32,327 nucleotides of DNA from positions 1-32,327 of the forward strand of contig JAHEFT010000021.1 of NCBI GenBank assembly GCA_024640025.1. The letters run 5' to 3'. The stretch's first letter is position 1, and each line of letters starts with the position of its first letter. Below are positions 1 through 7,688 of the stretch, piece by piece. A program made the translations under genes and the position numbers. Under the pieces are notes generated by a model that worked only from the letters and a program-made list of their open reading frames with translations, did not search any database and was not told where the DNA came from. Origin of the DNA: Chromatiales bacterium (GTDB lineage: Bacteria > Pseudomonadota > Gammaproteobacteria > Xanthomonadales > SZUA-36).

Positions 1-51
1 GCCCAATTACACCGGGCGCGAAAACTGGTCCGGGAGGAACTGGATAAATGA
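1..51 (+). CDS. ECF-type RNA polymerase sigma factor, C-terminal end only
   Basis: Frame 1 is open from the window edge to a TGA at 49-51 and encodes the last 16 residues, AQLHRARKLVREELDK. This matches the end of the sigma region 4.2 helix in ECF sigma factors (the common pattern is LHRARKxLREEL). The stop overlaps the ATG of the next gene (ATGA, 48-51), an arrangement typical of sigma/anti-sigma pairs. What promoters it recognises cannot be told from this fragment. The call rests on a short motif plus the context, so it is likely but not certain. Confidence 0.7.
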   Translation, partial: AQLHRARKLVREELDK

Positions 52-641
52 GTCCCAGAATGAGTGAAAAGGAACTGTTGAGCAATATCGCTGAACTTCC
101 GCGTGAAATCAGCCCGGCCAGAGACCCGTGGCCGGGAATTGCCGCGGCGATCGAAAAATTACCGGCTCGCGCGGACTCGGCGAAACCTGCGGCCAACTGG
201 TGGCTCAGAGCCGCCGCGGCTTCCGTAGTGCTCGCCTTCACTGCTGGTTTGGTGTTGAAGTCTCCGTTTGGCGAAAACACGCCTTCGCCGGAAGTTCTGG
301 TTTCGAGTGAACCGGAATCTGCAACCCTAGAAGCCGTTGAGTTTGTAAGTTCCGATGTGCCCGGCTTGCTCAGCACCGTTGATGCAGAGTATCTCGCTGC
401 GTTCCGGGAGTTCATCAGTGCGGAAGATTCACACAATAGCCTCGCTCCGCAGACGATAGAAAAAATTGAAATGGGGTGGGCCGACCTGAGAGTCACCGAA
501 GAAGCCCTGGCCGTTGCACTGGAACAGAATCCAGGCGACCTGTTTTTAAACGAAAGGATGCTGGAGCTTCGCTCCCGACAGCTTGGTTTCCTGAAACAAT
601 TGGTTTCACTTGATCGAAATAACCGGAGATTGACCATATGA
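48..641 (+). CDS. Probable anti-sigma factor, single-pass membrane protein
   Basis: The protein has 197 residues. A cytoplasmic N-terminus of about 48 residues contains RDPWPGIAAAIEKL, resembling the RDLWPxI segment of some xanthomonad-type anti-sigma proteins. One membrane helix follows at about 49-67, then a charged, mostly helical periplasmic part of about 125 residues. No zinc-finger HxxxCxxC motif is visible, so it is not a classical ZAS-domain anti-sigma factor. The ATG at 48 is supported by GGGAGGA at 32-38, nine bases upstream; the next ATG (60) would be too far. It overlaps the sigma gene by ATGA at one end and the DUF4097 gene by ATGA at the other. Sequestration of the upstream sigma factor is inferred from context. 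Confidence 0.7.
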   Translation: MSPRMSEKELLSNIAELPREISPARDPWPGIAAAIEKLPARADSAKPAANWWLRAAAASVVLAFTAGLVLKSPFGENTPSPEVLVSSEPESATLEAVEFVSSDVPGLLSTVDAEYLAAFREFISAEDSHNSLAPQTIEKIEMGWADLRVTEEALAVALEQNPGDLFLNERMLELRSRQLGFLKQLVSLDRNNRRLTI

Positions 642-1543
642 ATACCCTCACCAACACATCACTTAAGCAGTTGTTTGTGGTGACACTAGGTACCGCGGCC
701 GCGATGTTCGCCATTGCTGGATTCGCGGGTGAAGAAATTGATCAGACACTCGGGATGCCGGCCGACGGTCTCGTGCAAGTGGAAAACCTTGCGGGTAATA
801 TCGAGTTCATAAGCTGGGATCGGGCAGAGGTTCAGATCAGGGGGGAAGCGGGTGACGGTGTGGAGGAAATTGAAATTACCTCGTCTTCGAACGGCGTACA
901 AATCCGGGTACATAACAAAAAGCGTAATCGCCATGTCGATGGAACGGACCTCTATCTCCGGATTCCGGTTGCCGCCAGTATTGAAGCTGACAGCGTCAGC
1001 GCCGACATTTCTGTGGACGGAAGCCGTGGTGAGAGCATCCTTTTGAATACCGTCAGCGGTGATCTGGAAATAGATGCTTCGCCGCAACAGATGGAGTTGC
1101 ATTCCGTGAGTGGCGACGTGGAATTCAAAGGATCCGTTGGGCGTTCCTCGGTAGAGACGGTCAGTGGAGAGGTCACACTGAACGGGCCAGCCGGCGAAAT
1201 TAACATCAGCACGGTCTCCGGAGATGTTTCTCTGGAAGCAGGTGAAGTTGCAAGAGGCAAATTTGAATCGGTGTCAGGCGATATGACACTCACGCTTTCG
1301 GTAGGAGAGGGCGGCCGCCTGAGCTGCGATTCCATGAGTGGTGATGTCAAGCTTCGGCTACCCGCGTCCCAACAGGCGGAATTTACCGCGCAGAGCTACA
1401 GCGGCAATATCAATTCGGACTTCGGGAATTCCACCAGGGTTTCAAAAGGCCCGGGTGTCATGCTGCGGCATCGTGAAGGTGACAACGGCGCCCAGATCCG
1501 TCTCGAAACTTTCAGCGGGGATGTCTCGATTCGCACAAAATAG
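638..1543 (+). CDS. DUF4097-family beta-repeat exported protein
   Basis: The protein has 301 residues with an N-terminal signal sequence (hydrophobic about 10-30, likely cleavage near GFA-GEE). From about residue 110 it consists of short beta-strand repeats, each built round an xSGDV-type core: TVSGDL, SVSGDV, TVSGEV, TVSGDV, SVSGDM, SMSGDV, SYSGNI and TFSGDV. This is the hallmark of the DUF4097 putative-adhesin beta-solenoid. The start codon overlaps the anti-sigma stop (ATGA, 638-641), so it is probably translated with the sigma/anti-sigma pair and may be a target or effector of that envelope-stress-type regulon. Its biochemical role is unknown. It ends 3 bp before the convergent GTPase gene. 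Confidence 0.8.
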   Translation: MNTLTNTSLKQLFVVTLGTAAAMFAIAGFAGEEIDQTLGMPADGLVQVENLAGNIEFISWDRAEVQIRGEAGDGVEEIEITSSSNGVQIRVHNKKRNRHVDGTDLYLRIPVAASIEADSVSADISVDGSRGESILLNTVSGDLEIDASPQQMELHSVSGDVEFKGSVGRSSVETVSGEVTLNGPAGEINISTVSGDVSLEAGEVARGKFESVSGDMTLTLSVGEGGRLSCDSMSGDVKLRLPASQQAEFTAQSYSGNINSDFGNSTRVSKGPGVMLRHREGDNGAQIRLETFSGDVSIRTK

Positions 1544-1546
1544 GAG

Positions 1547-2896
1547 CTACTGCCCCTTCAACCTGGCCAAAAGCTCCTCACGGGCGGTCCTGATGACTGA
1601 ATCCCGGTCCAGGGAAGCCAGGATGGAACGCGCGGTTTTTCGCGGGCCGGCATTTCCCCAGGATTTTCCTTTGGAAAACCAGGATTGCGCCATCTTGCCG
1701 GTCAAATAGGTTGCATACCATGCAAGGGCGCCCTGGGTCGTCGCGGTCAGCGCGGTCGAAAGCCCTGCGCTGGCAGTTTTGAGGGCGCTGGAGACCAGGT
1801 TCATTCCCCAGTAAGCCCCCATCAGCGCCACGAGTTGGGCCGAAATAGTGAATAACAGCTTGGTTGCTTCCCGGCGGGAGAGTTTGAACCCATAGACTTC
1901 GCCCAGGTGGATGACCATGGCTACATCACTGCCGGCAGCTGCCAGCAGGTCGGTTACAGGGACAGGATTAAAAGCGACCAGCAAGCCCTTCCCGATACAG
2001 TAATTTCGAATGACTTTTTCCGCTACGGTCCTGCGCGCTTCGACAATCCGTGTAGCAACTTTTTCGTCGAGTTCACTGGCGAAAATTGCGGCGTTGAGCG
2101 CGGCCAGTGATTGGCCTTCTTTTTCCAGTATCGACCACAGTGCATCTTTCAACCGGGAAACATTGGGAGGCACTTCCCGGCTTTTCTCGCGTTCCTTGCC
2201 GGCACTGTCAACATAGATAACGGTTTCGGGGCGGGGGTCAGCGCTCGCGGGAATGATCCAGTCCAACGGCAACAGGGATCCACAACGCTTGCGCAGCCGC
2301 TCCAGCAACAACTCCTGCTCCGAGGTGGTGTACCGATCCGCTTTGTTGAGGACTAATAATACGGTCCGTTGCGTAGCGCACAAACCTTCCAGGGCTATAT
2401 ATTCCGGGCTCGTCAGGTCGCCCTCGCACAGCATCATGGTCACGTCGACCCTGCTGCTGATGCGACGCGCCAGTTCTTCACGTTCTGCACCGTCAAGTTC
2501 GTCGATTCCGGGTGTATCGATCAGGACAACGTGCCCCTCCCGAAACGAACGCCATTTCTCCCGATCTTCATTTTTCGTTTCGCCGTGCAGAGGGCTGGTA
2601 CCAAAAGCGTCTCGCTGTAAAAGTGCGTTGAGTAAAGATGACTTTCCGACACCCACCCTGCCAAATGCAGCGATATGGATTTCGCCATTGCGAAGTTTGC
2701 TGGAGATCGATTCGATTTCTTCAAACTCGGTGGCAAGCTCCGCCCGGACCGATTCAGGAATACTCGTATCCTCAATCAGTTCCCTGATATTGCGGTTGGC
2801 TTCCAGCAGGTGCTGTTCAGGATTGATTTTTGCCCTGGTTCTGCCGTGAGACAGCCAGTTTCGCAAAGTGGACTGCACCTGATTCCAGATGGTCAT
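1547..2896 (-). CDS. Era-like P-loop GTPase with C-terminal hydrophobic domain (DUF697-like)
   Basis: The protein has 449 residues. The GTPase motifs are plain: G1 GRVGVGKS at 79-86, G3 DTPG at 127-130 and G4 NKAD at 184-187. The N-terminal 70 residues are charged and helical. The C-terminal part (about 290-410) has hydrophobic and glycine/alanine-rich segments like those of the DUF697 region linked to YcjF/YcjX-type GTPases. ATG 2896 is preceded by GAGGA (complement of 2905-2909) at good spacing, so the 80-bp overlap with the upstream GTPase gene appears real rather than a start-site artefact. The two genes form a tight minus-strand pair and probably act together, perhaps at the inner membrane. 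The cellular role is not known from sequence. Confidence 0.75.
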   Translation of the reverse strand: MTIWNQVQSTLRNWLSHGRTRAKINPEQHLLEANRNIRELIEDTSIPESVRAELATEFEEIESISSKLRNGEIHIAAFGRVGVGKSSLLNALLQRDAFGTSPLHGETKNEDREKWRSFREGHVVLIDTPGIDELDGAEREELARRISSRVDVTMMLCEGDLTSPEYIALEGLCATQRTVLLVLNKADRYTTSEQELLLERLRKRCGSLLPLDWIIPASADPRPETVIYVDSAGKEREKSREVPPNVSRLKDALWSILEKEGQSLAALNAAIFASELDEKVATRIVEARRTVAEKVIRNYCIGKGLLVAFNPVPVTDLLAAAGSDVAMVIHLGEVYGFKLSRREATKLLFTISAQLVALMGAYWGMNLVSSALKTASAGLSTALTATTQGALAWYATYLTGKMAQSWFSKGKSWGNAGPRKTARSILASLDRDSVIRTAREELLARLKGQ

Positions 2897-4280
2897 GCAA
2901 TAAGTCCTCGAAAGCTTCCGCTGCGGGATAGGGCCTCAATTCACCCCGGCTGGCCATGGTTTCTGCCACGGCTTTTCCCAGGCTGTCAAAGATCATGCCA
3001 TAGGCAATGGCATGGATCACTCCCCCGGAAATGGTTCCCAGGCCCGGAAACGCTTTGAGAGCATTGCCGGCGATGGCAAGCGTCAGGGCTGTCATGTTCC
3101 TGATTTTGCCGCCCGCCAGTTCGAGGAAGGACTCGATTTCAATTTCCTTCACGGGAACGTTATAAAGATTGGACAATTCCTTGATCAGGCGCGTAGCCAG
3201 AACACCCTGGATTACCAGGTCCGATCCCGGAGCAACGGCGGCCAAAGCGCCGATCACGGCACGCCGGGAGTATTTGTTGACCAAATCTTCGGCCTTCTGT
3301 GCCCGGTGCCGGTCTTTCGCTTCGTCCAGTTTTTCACTCGCGAGCGTAAGCACCGCAGTGTCGCGAAGGTTTTCCATCAGTTGCCGGTCCTGGTCAAGAT
3401 GCCTTTGCACGCAACGGCGCAGATCGGCTATTTCGGGTTGTCGGTCACGGGAGCTTCGCTCCTCGATGCCTTCTCCCAGCATGCGGATCACTTCTTCTTT
3501 GCCGCCGGCTGAAACCGCCACCAGGTCTGACGGATTCAACCCGGCTTTTTGTCCAATCTGGTCGAGCAGTGAGCGCAGATCATCCCGTGAGTAACGGTCC
3601 GATTTGTTTAAAGCCAGGATGACCGGTTTATCCAGTGATCGCAGAAATTCCAATTGCTTTGCCTGGCTGTTGGTCAGGTCGCCGTCACAGAGAAATATGA
3701 CCAGGTGGGCGCGGCGGGTTTCCTCCAGCGCTTGTTTGTCGTCCTCGAAATTGAAGCCAGGTAAGTCGGCGATGACTACGCGATCGCCGGAAGCTGCCTG
3801 CCAGGAATAGTGCCTGATCATTGTGGTTGTTCCTGCGCGGGGATCGGTCTCGACCTCTGCTTCGGGCAGTATCGCCTTGACCAGGCTGCTTTTGCCGGCA
3901 CTGACTTCACCATGAACGGCAATGAAGACCTCGCCAGTGCTGCGCCGCCTGCGCTGCTCCCGGATCTCTTCAAGCGCTGCGGAAACATCGACGCCCTGCC
4001 TGGCCGATTCCAGCAGCTCGTCCTGCAGTGCTTCCGGACTCAGCACACGTTGTTCCACCGGCTTTTTCTTTCTTGACGGACGAAACCAGTTCCAGAATAG
4101 CGCAAGTGTCAGTAAGGGCAGGCCTGCCAGTATGACCGCATATCCGAACTGTATCAAAACGGGTGCTTCCTTCAGATAATGCCAGACAGTCAGCGCTGTC
4201 TCTGTAGCAATGAGAACCAGGAACAACACCAGGAAGGTGATGATCAGGATCGCTACTGAGACAAGAAGACGAAATGGCAT
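2817..4280 (-). CDS. Membrane-anchored P-loop GTPase (DUF697-like)
   Basis: The protein has 487 residues. Two N-terminal membrane helices (about 5-26 and 43-64) are followed by a basic stretch (RPSRKKK) and a coiled, charged linker. The GTPase domain has G1 GEVSAGKS at 124-131, an RAGTTT switch-I-like segment at about 148-153, G3 DLPG at 172-175 and G4 NKSD at 225-228. The C-terminal third, with LVNKYSRRAVIGALAAVAPG and later Gly/Ala-rich hydrophobic stretches, resembles DUF697. It is a paralogue of the downstream GTPase but carries the membrane anchor that the other lacks. No strong Shine-Dalgarno precedes ATG 4280, so that start is less certain. A heteromeric GTPase pair at the membrane is my inference. 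Confidence 0.75.
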   Translation of the reverse strand: MPFRLLVSVAILIITFLVLFLVLIATETALTVWHYLKEAPVLIQFGYAVILAGLPLLTLALFWNWFRPSRKKKPVEQRVLSPEALQDELLESARQGVDVSAALEEIREQRRRRSTGEVFIAVHGEVSAGKSSLVKAILPEAEVETDPRAGTTTMIRHYSWQAASGDRVVIADLPGFNFEDDKQALEETRRAHLVIFLCDGDLTNSQAKQLEFLRSLDKPVILALNKSDRYSRDDLRSLLDQIGQKAGLNPSDLVAVSAGGKEEVIRMLGEGIEERSSRDRQPEIADLRRCVQRHLDQDRQLMENLRDTAVLTLASEKLDEAKDRHRAQKAEDLVNKYSRRAVIGALAAVAPGSDLVIQGVLATRLIKELSNLYNVPVKEIEIESFLELAGGKIRNMTALTLAIAGNALKAFPGLGTISGGVIHAIAYGMIFDSLGKAVAETMASRGELRPYPAAEAFEDLLHDHLESGAVHFAKLAVSRQNQGKNQS

Positions 4281-4381
4281 GGCAAAACGAATCTGACGGT
4301 TTAGAGCCGAAATATCAAGTGTTGCCGAATGGTTAGTCTGTTGCCATAGGGTTGCCGCCGTTGTAGATTAGATCGAACGGG

Positions 4382-4427
4382 CACCGCGCGCCCCTCGTTT
4401 TCCGGACCCGGAAAACGTAACGCGGTG
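4382..4427. promoter_or_regulatory. Nested inverted repeat before the histidine-kinase start
   Basis: An outer 7-bp arm CACCGCG (4382-4388) pairs with CGCGGTG (4421-4427). Inside it, CGTTTTCCGG (4396-4405) pairs with CCGGAAAACG (4408-4417), a 22-bp near-perfect palindrome with two central bases. In RNA the inner part would fold as an 8-bp stem with a 6-base loop. The element ends a few bases before GAGGG (about 4430-4434) and the ATG at 4441. It could be a dimeric-protein operator or an mRNA structure affecting kinase translation. There is no following T-run on the plus strand, so it is not a standard terminator. The rest of the 160-bp gap 4281-4440 holds three GTTGCC copies and no clear promoter. 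Confidence 0.55.
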
Positions 4428-4440
4428 TCGAGGGAAAAAG

Positions 4441-5553
4441 ATGAAGGGGCGTGAATACACAATTCCATCCACGGTTTTTCCAACCAATAACAACCTGGCC
4501 GTTCTTGGCCATGAACTCGGAAATGTTCTGAACGGAATACTCGGTATGGCCGAATTGCTTGGCGACTCCGGACTGAATGCCGAACAGGATCGCTGGCTGA
4601 AGGCCATCGAGAACTCAGGCAGGCAGATGGAGTCCTTGATCCGGTCTGTCTGGGCCGTTCAGGAGGAAGGTGACCGGACCGTTGCCCAGCATCCGGTGCG
4701 TGTCGATGGTATGGAAATACTCGAGCACGTGGTCACCAGTCACACGCCAGCGGCATCCTTGAGAAATAACCAGCTCTTACTCGTGGCGTATCCGGATTTG
4801 CCGAGGTATTGGCGCCTGGATGCCTGCCTGGTCCGGCAATTGCTGGACAACCTGGTAGGGAACGCCATCAAGTTCACCCTGAAGGGTGAAGTTATCATCG
4901 AGGCGGCTTCCGTGGGTGATGCAGGCGATCAGGGACGGGCAATCCGGCTGCGGGTCAGCGATACCGGACCGGGATTCGACGTGGCACGGTCCGAGCATCT
5001 CTTCTCGGCTTACCACCCCAACAGCGCACCTGCAGAAGCCGGTACCGGGAACCGTGGCCTTGGTCTTTACATCTGTCGCAAGATCGTATTGGCGCTGGGC
5101 GGGAACATCAGGTGCTCTATTCCGAAAAAAGGAGGTTCCCGATTTGAAGTGGTTCTTCCCGGCGCCTTTTGCAGCGATAAAGGGCGCCCGCTTGGGTTAC
5201 AAAGTACGTTGTTCGGACGAATCCGCTGTCAGCTGAATCTTGAAAAGGCGTTTTACCGCAGTGTTGGCAATTTTCTGTCCCGGCTGGGCGTGCCATTTGG
5301 CGAGGCCGAAGCGGTTCCGCCGCGCGGTGGCCTTTCCCTGATCGTCAGCGAAGCACCTCATGACTGGGCCAAAGCCCCCCCGTCGCTGTTGTTCACACCA
5401 CATACCAATTCCACTTTCAAACCACGACAGAGAATACTTCAAGCCCCATTGCTTGAATCCAGCCTGGGAAGCCTGCTGCTGGAAATTGCCCTCGAATGGC
5501 GCAGCCTGGTGCTCAGGAATGAAAGCTCGGACTCAGTTCCCAGACTGCGTTGA
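4441..5553 (+). CDS. Soluble histidine kinase with degenerate C-terminal receiver-like domain
   Basis: The protein has 370 residues and no membrane segment or obvious sensory domain. The H-box is [10 protein letters not shown], with the likely phospho-accepting His at 24, close to the HELRNPLNGI of hybrid kinases but lacking the usual Arg and Pro. The ATPase domain has an N-box ([12 protein letters not shown], Asn137/141), G1 DTGPGF (174-179) and G2 GNRGLGLYI. Residues about 245-355 look like a receiver fold that has lost its active site: the aspartate strand reads LSLIVSEAP and the usual Lys-Pro reads LQAP. GAGGG precedes the ATG. The 3' end overlaps convergent hemE by 41 bp. No cognate regulator lies beside it, so its partner is unknown. 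Confidence 0.75.
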   Translation: MKGREYTIPSTVFPTNNNLAVLGHELGNVLNGILGMAELLGDSGLNAEQDRWLKAIENSGRQMESLIRSVWAVQEEGDRTVAQHPVRVDGMEILEHVVTSHTPAASLRNNQLLLVAYPDLPRYWRLDACLVRQLLDNLVGNAIKFTLKGEVIIEAASVGDAGDQGRAIRLRVSDTGPGFDVARSEHLFSAYHPNSAPAEAGTGNRGLGLYICRKIVLALGGNIRCSIPKKGGSRFEVVLPGAFCSDKGRPLGLQSTLFGRIRCQLNLEKAFYRSVGNFLSRLGVPFGEAEAVPPRGGLSLIVSEAPHDWAKAPPSLLFTPHTNSTFKPRQRILQAPLLESSLGSLLLEIALEWRSLVLRNESSDSVPRLR

Positions 5554-6574
5554 TCAGGGCGGTGAGGTTGTCGGGATCCACATCCGGAGTGATGCCGTGA
5601 CCGAGGTTGAAAACATGTCCGTTTCCCTGTCCGAAACTGTTGAGCGTTTCATTCACTTCCCGGTGAATGACCTTTTCGTCCGCCAGCAGGATGGCGGGGT
5701 CAAGGTTGCCTTGTAAGGCAACCCGTTCTCCTACCCGGGCACGTGCTTCGTTGAGTGAAATGGTCCAATCAACTCCCAGGGCATCACATCCGGTATTTGC
5801 CAGTGCTTCGAGCTGGGTGTTGCATCCCTTGCTGAAAAGGATCACAGGCACGCGCCGGCCCTCATTTTCCCTTTTCAATCCAGATACGATCTGCGCCATG
5901 TACTGCAGCGAGAAGTCCTGGTAGGCCTTTGCCGACAATGCGCCACCCCAGGTGTCAAAAATCTGCACGGCCTGGGCTCCGCTTTCGATTTGGGCGTTAA
6001 GGTAGTCAGTGACAGTATTCGCCAGCTTTCCGAGCAGCTCATGCGCCATTTCCGGTTCCTGGTAGATGAGTTTCTTGGTTCTACTGAAGGTCCTGCTGGA
6101 ACCTCCTTCAACCATGTAGGTCGCAAGTGTCCAGGGGCTTCCACTGAAACCAATGAGGGGGACTTTGCCATCCAGTTCTCGACGGGTCAGAGAGATGGCG
6201 TCCATCACGTAACCCAGCGATTCGTTAACGTCGGGGCTGGGCAACTTCCTGATATCATCCGCAGAACGAATGGGATTCTCGAATTTTGGACCTTCGCCCG
6301 CGACAAAATACAACTTCAAGCCCATGACGTCCGGGATAGTCAGGATGTCAGAAAATATGATGGCTGCGTCCAGGTCGAAGCGGCGAAGGGGCTGCAAGGT
6401 AACTTCACAGGCCAACTCGGGGGTCTGGCACAAGTCCATGAAACTTCCCGCTTCGGCCCGGGTTTTCAGATATTCAGGCAGGTAACGCCCGGCCTGGCGC
6501 ATGATCCAGACTGGGGTCCGGTCAACGGGTTGGCGAAGAAGCGCCCTTAACAGGGTATCGTTTTTCAGTTCCAT
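5513..6574 (-). CDS. hemE: Uroporphyrinogen-III decarboxylase
   Basis: This cytosolic enzyme decarboxylates the four acetate side chains of uroporphyrinogen III to give coproporphyrinogen III in haem synthesis. The 353-residue length is normal for HemE. The signature [15 protein letters not shown] (21-35) carries the substrate-contacting arginines, and the catalytic aspartate lies in FSDILTIP (Asp76). The second family block ([17 protein letters not shown]) and the C-terminal FNLGHGI-P segment are also present. AAGGAG (complement of 6584-6589) overlaps the end of aroB and supports ATG 6574. It is the last gene of aroK-aroB-hemE. Its 3' end overlaps the convergent kinase gene by 41 bp, which is uncommon. 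Confidence 0.97.
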   Translation of the reverse strand: MELKNDTLLRALLRQPVDRTPVWIMRQAGRYLPEYLKTRAEAGSFMDLCQTPELACEVTLQPLRRFDLDAAIIFSDILTIPDVMGLKLYFVAGEGPKFENPIRSADDIRKLPSPDVNESLGYVMDAISLTRRELDGKVPLIGFSGSPWTLATYMVEGGSSRTFSRTKKLIYQEPEMAHELLGKLANTVTDYLNAQIESGAQAVQIFDTWGGALSAKAYQDFSLQYMAQIVSGLKRENEGRRVPVILFSKGCNTQLEALANTGCDALGVDWTISLNEARARVGERVALQGNLDPAILLADEKVIHREVNETLNSFGQGNGHVFNLGHGITPDVDPDNLTALINAVWELSPSFHS

Positions 6575-6580
6575 TATTGT

Positions 6581-7684
6581 CTACTCCTTGGCGCTGGTCC
6601 GGTTTTGGTCCAGGCTTTGCTCCATCACGGACAGTATTTCGTCCGGATGGCTGTCATCGTTGATTATGGCCCGGCCAATAGCGGTCAACAGAATCAATCT
6701 GAGGCCTGAGGCGAGGGCTTTCTTGTCCAGATCCAGAGCTTTGCGCAGGCCGGCCAGAGAGGATTGGGCCGGTAAACGGACGGGAAGTCCGAAGCGGGTG
6801 AGCAAGTCGGAGATCCGGCCGGTGGTTCCCTGGCTGCACAGGCCACGCGATTCGCTTAAGCGTGCCGCGGTCACCATCCCGATCGCAACGGCTTCCCCAT
6901 GAAGGAATTTCGAATACTGTGTCTCAGCTTCCAGGGCGTGTCCAAAACTGTGTCCAAAATTAAGCAATGCCCGGATACCGGCTTCCTTTTCGTCCCTGGC
7001 GACAATCTCGGCTTTGTCCAGCACCGATCGGTAAATCAGGTAATCGAGGGCATCCATATCCCGGCCGTTAATTGCGTCGGCGTTGTCCTCGAGCCAGGTG
7101 AAAAACGAGGAATCGCGGATCGCGCCATATTTCACAACTTCAGCCATGCCGGCGTTGAATTCTCTTTTGTCCAGTGAAAGCAGGGTGGAGGTATCAACCA
7201 TCACGGCAGCCGGTTGATGGAAAGCGCCGACCAGATTTTTGCCTTTTTCATGATTGATGGCGGTCTTTCCGCCCACAGAGGCGTCTACCTGGGCGAGCAG
7301 GGTTGTCGGAGCCTGCAAAAAACGGATTCCCCTCATGTAGCTTGCCGCGGCGAATCCCGTTATATCTCCGACTACGCCGCCTCCCAGCGCTATGATGTTG
7401 GCATCCCGGTGTGCCCGCATACCCACAAGCTTGTCAATAATGCCGTACCAGGTTTCGGCCGTTTTGAACCGTTCTCCGTCCGGGATGATATGAACTTCAA
7501 TGTTCCTTCCATGCAATCCTGAACGAAGTACATCGAGATACAGTGGCGCGACGACGTCATTGCTCACGACCAGGGTATTACCCGCGCCCAGGTGCTTTTG
7601 CCAAAGCGACTGGTCGGTCAGAATTCCGCGGCCCAGGTAAACCGGATAGGCATTGCTTACGAGTTCGACGTTGATGGTTTTCAT
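6581..7684 (-). CDS. aroB: 3-dehydroquinate synthase
   Basis: AroB converts DAHP to 3-dehydroquinate, the second step of the shikimate pathway, using NAD+ and a divalent metal. With the start at MKTINVELVS (ATG 7684) the protein has 367 residues, the usual size. The NAD-binding block GGGVVGDITGF is at 101-111 and DASVGGKTAIN at 134-144. Metal ligands include His245 and His262 (NFGHSFGHALEAE and FLHGEAVAIGM). The frame is open 45 codons further upstream, but that part reads through aroK out of frame and has no family similarity, so the shorter start is preferred. The gap to aroK is four bases, indicating coupled translation. Confidence 0.97.
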   Translation of the reverse strand: MKTINVELVSNAYPVYLGRGILTDQSLWQKHLGAGNTLVVSNDVVAPLYLDVLRSGLHGRNIEVHIIPDGERFKTAETWYGIIDKLVGMRAHRDANIIALGGGVVGDITGFAAASYMRGIRFLQAPTTLLAQVDASVGGKTAINHEKGKNLVGAFHQPAAVMVDTSTLLSLDKREFNAGMAEVVKYGAIRDSSFFTWLEDNADAINGRDMDALDYLIYRSVLDKAEIVARDEKEAGIRALLNFGHSFGHALEAETQYSKFLHGEAVAIGMVTAARLSESRGLCSQGTTGRISDLLTRFGLPVRLPAQSSLAGLRKALDLDKKALASGLRLILLTAIGRAIINDDSHPDEILSVMEQSLDQNRTSAKE

Positions 7685-7688
7685 TTCA

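Noticed and set aside
952-1350. Periodic GTCAGCGGTGAT-like DNA, resembling a short repeat array
   Set aside because: The units vary at third positions and encode the SGDV protein repeats of DUF4097; there are no fixed spacers, so it is not a CRISPR array or a DNA repeat element.
2253-2849. 198-codon open frame on the plus strand opposite the second GTPase
   Set aside because: The minus strand carries intact GTPase motifs throughout; this frame is Ser/Arg-rich shadow sequence.
5990-6550. 186-codon plus-strand frame opposite hemE
   Set aside because: It is a mirror of the conserved hemE N-terminal half and has no recognisable domain.
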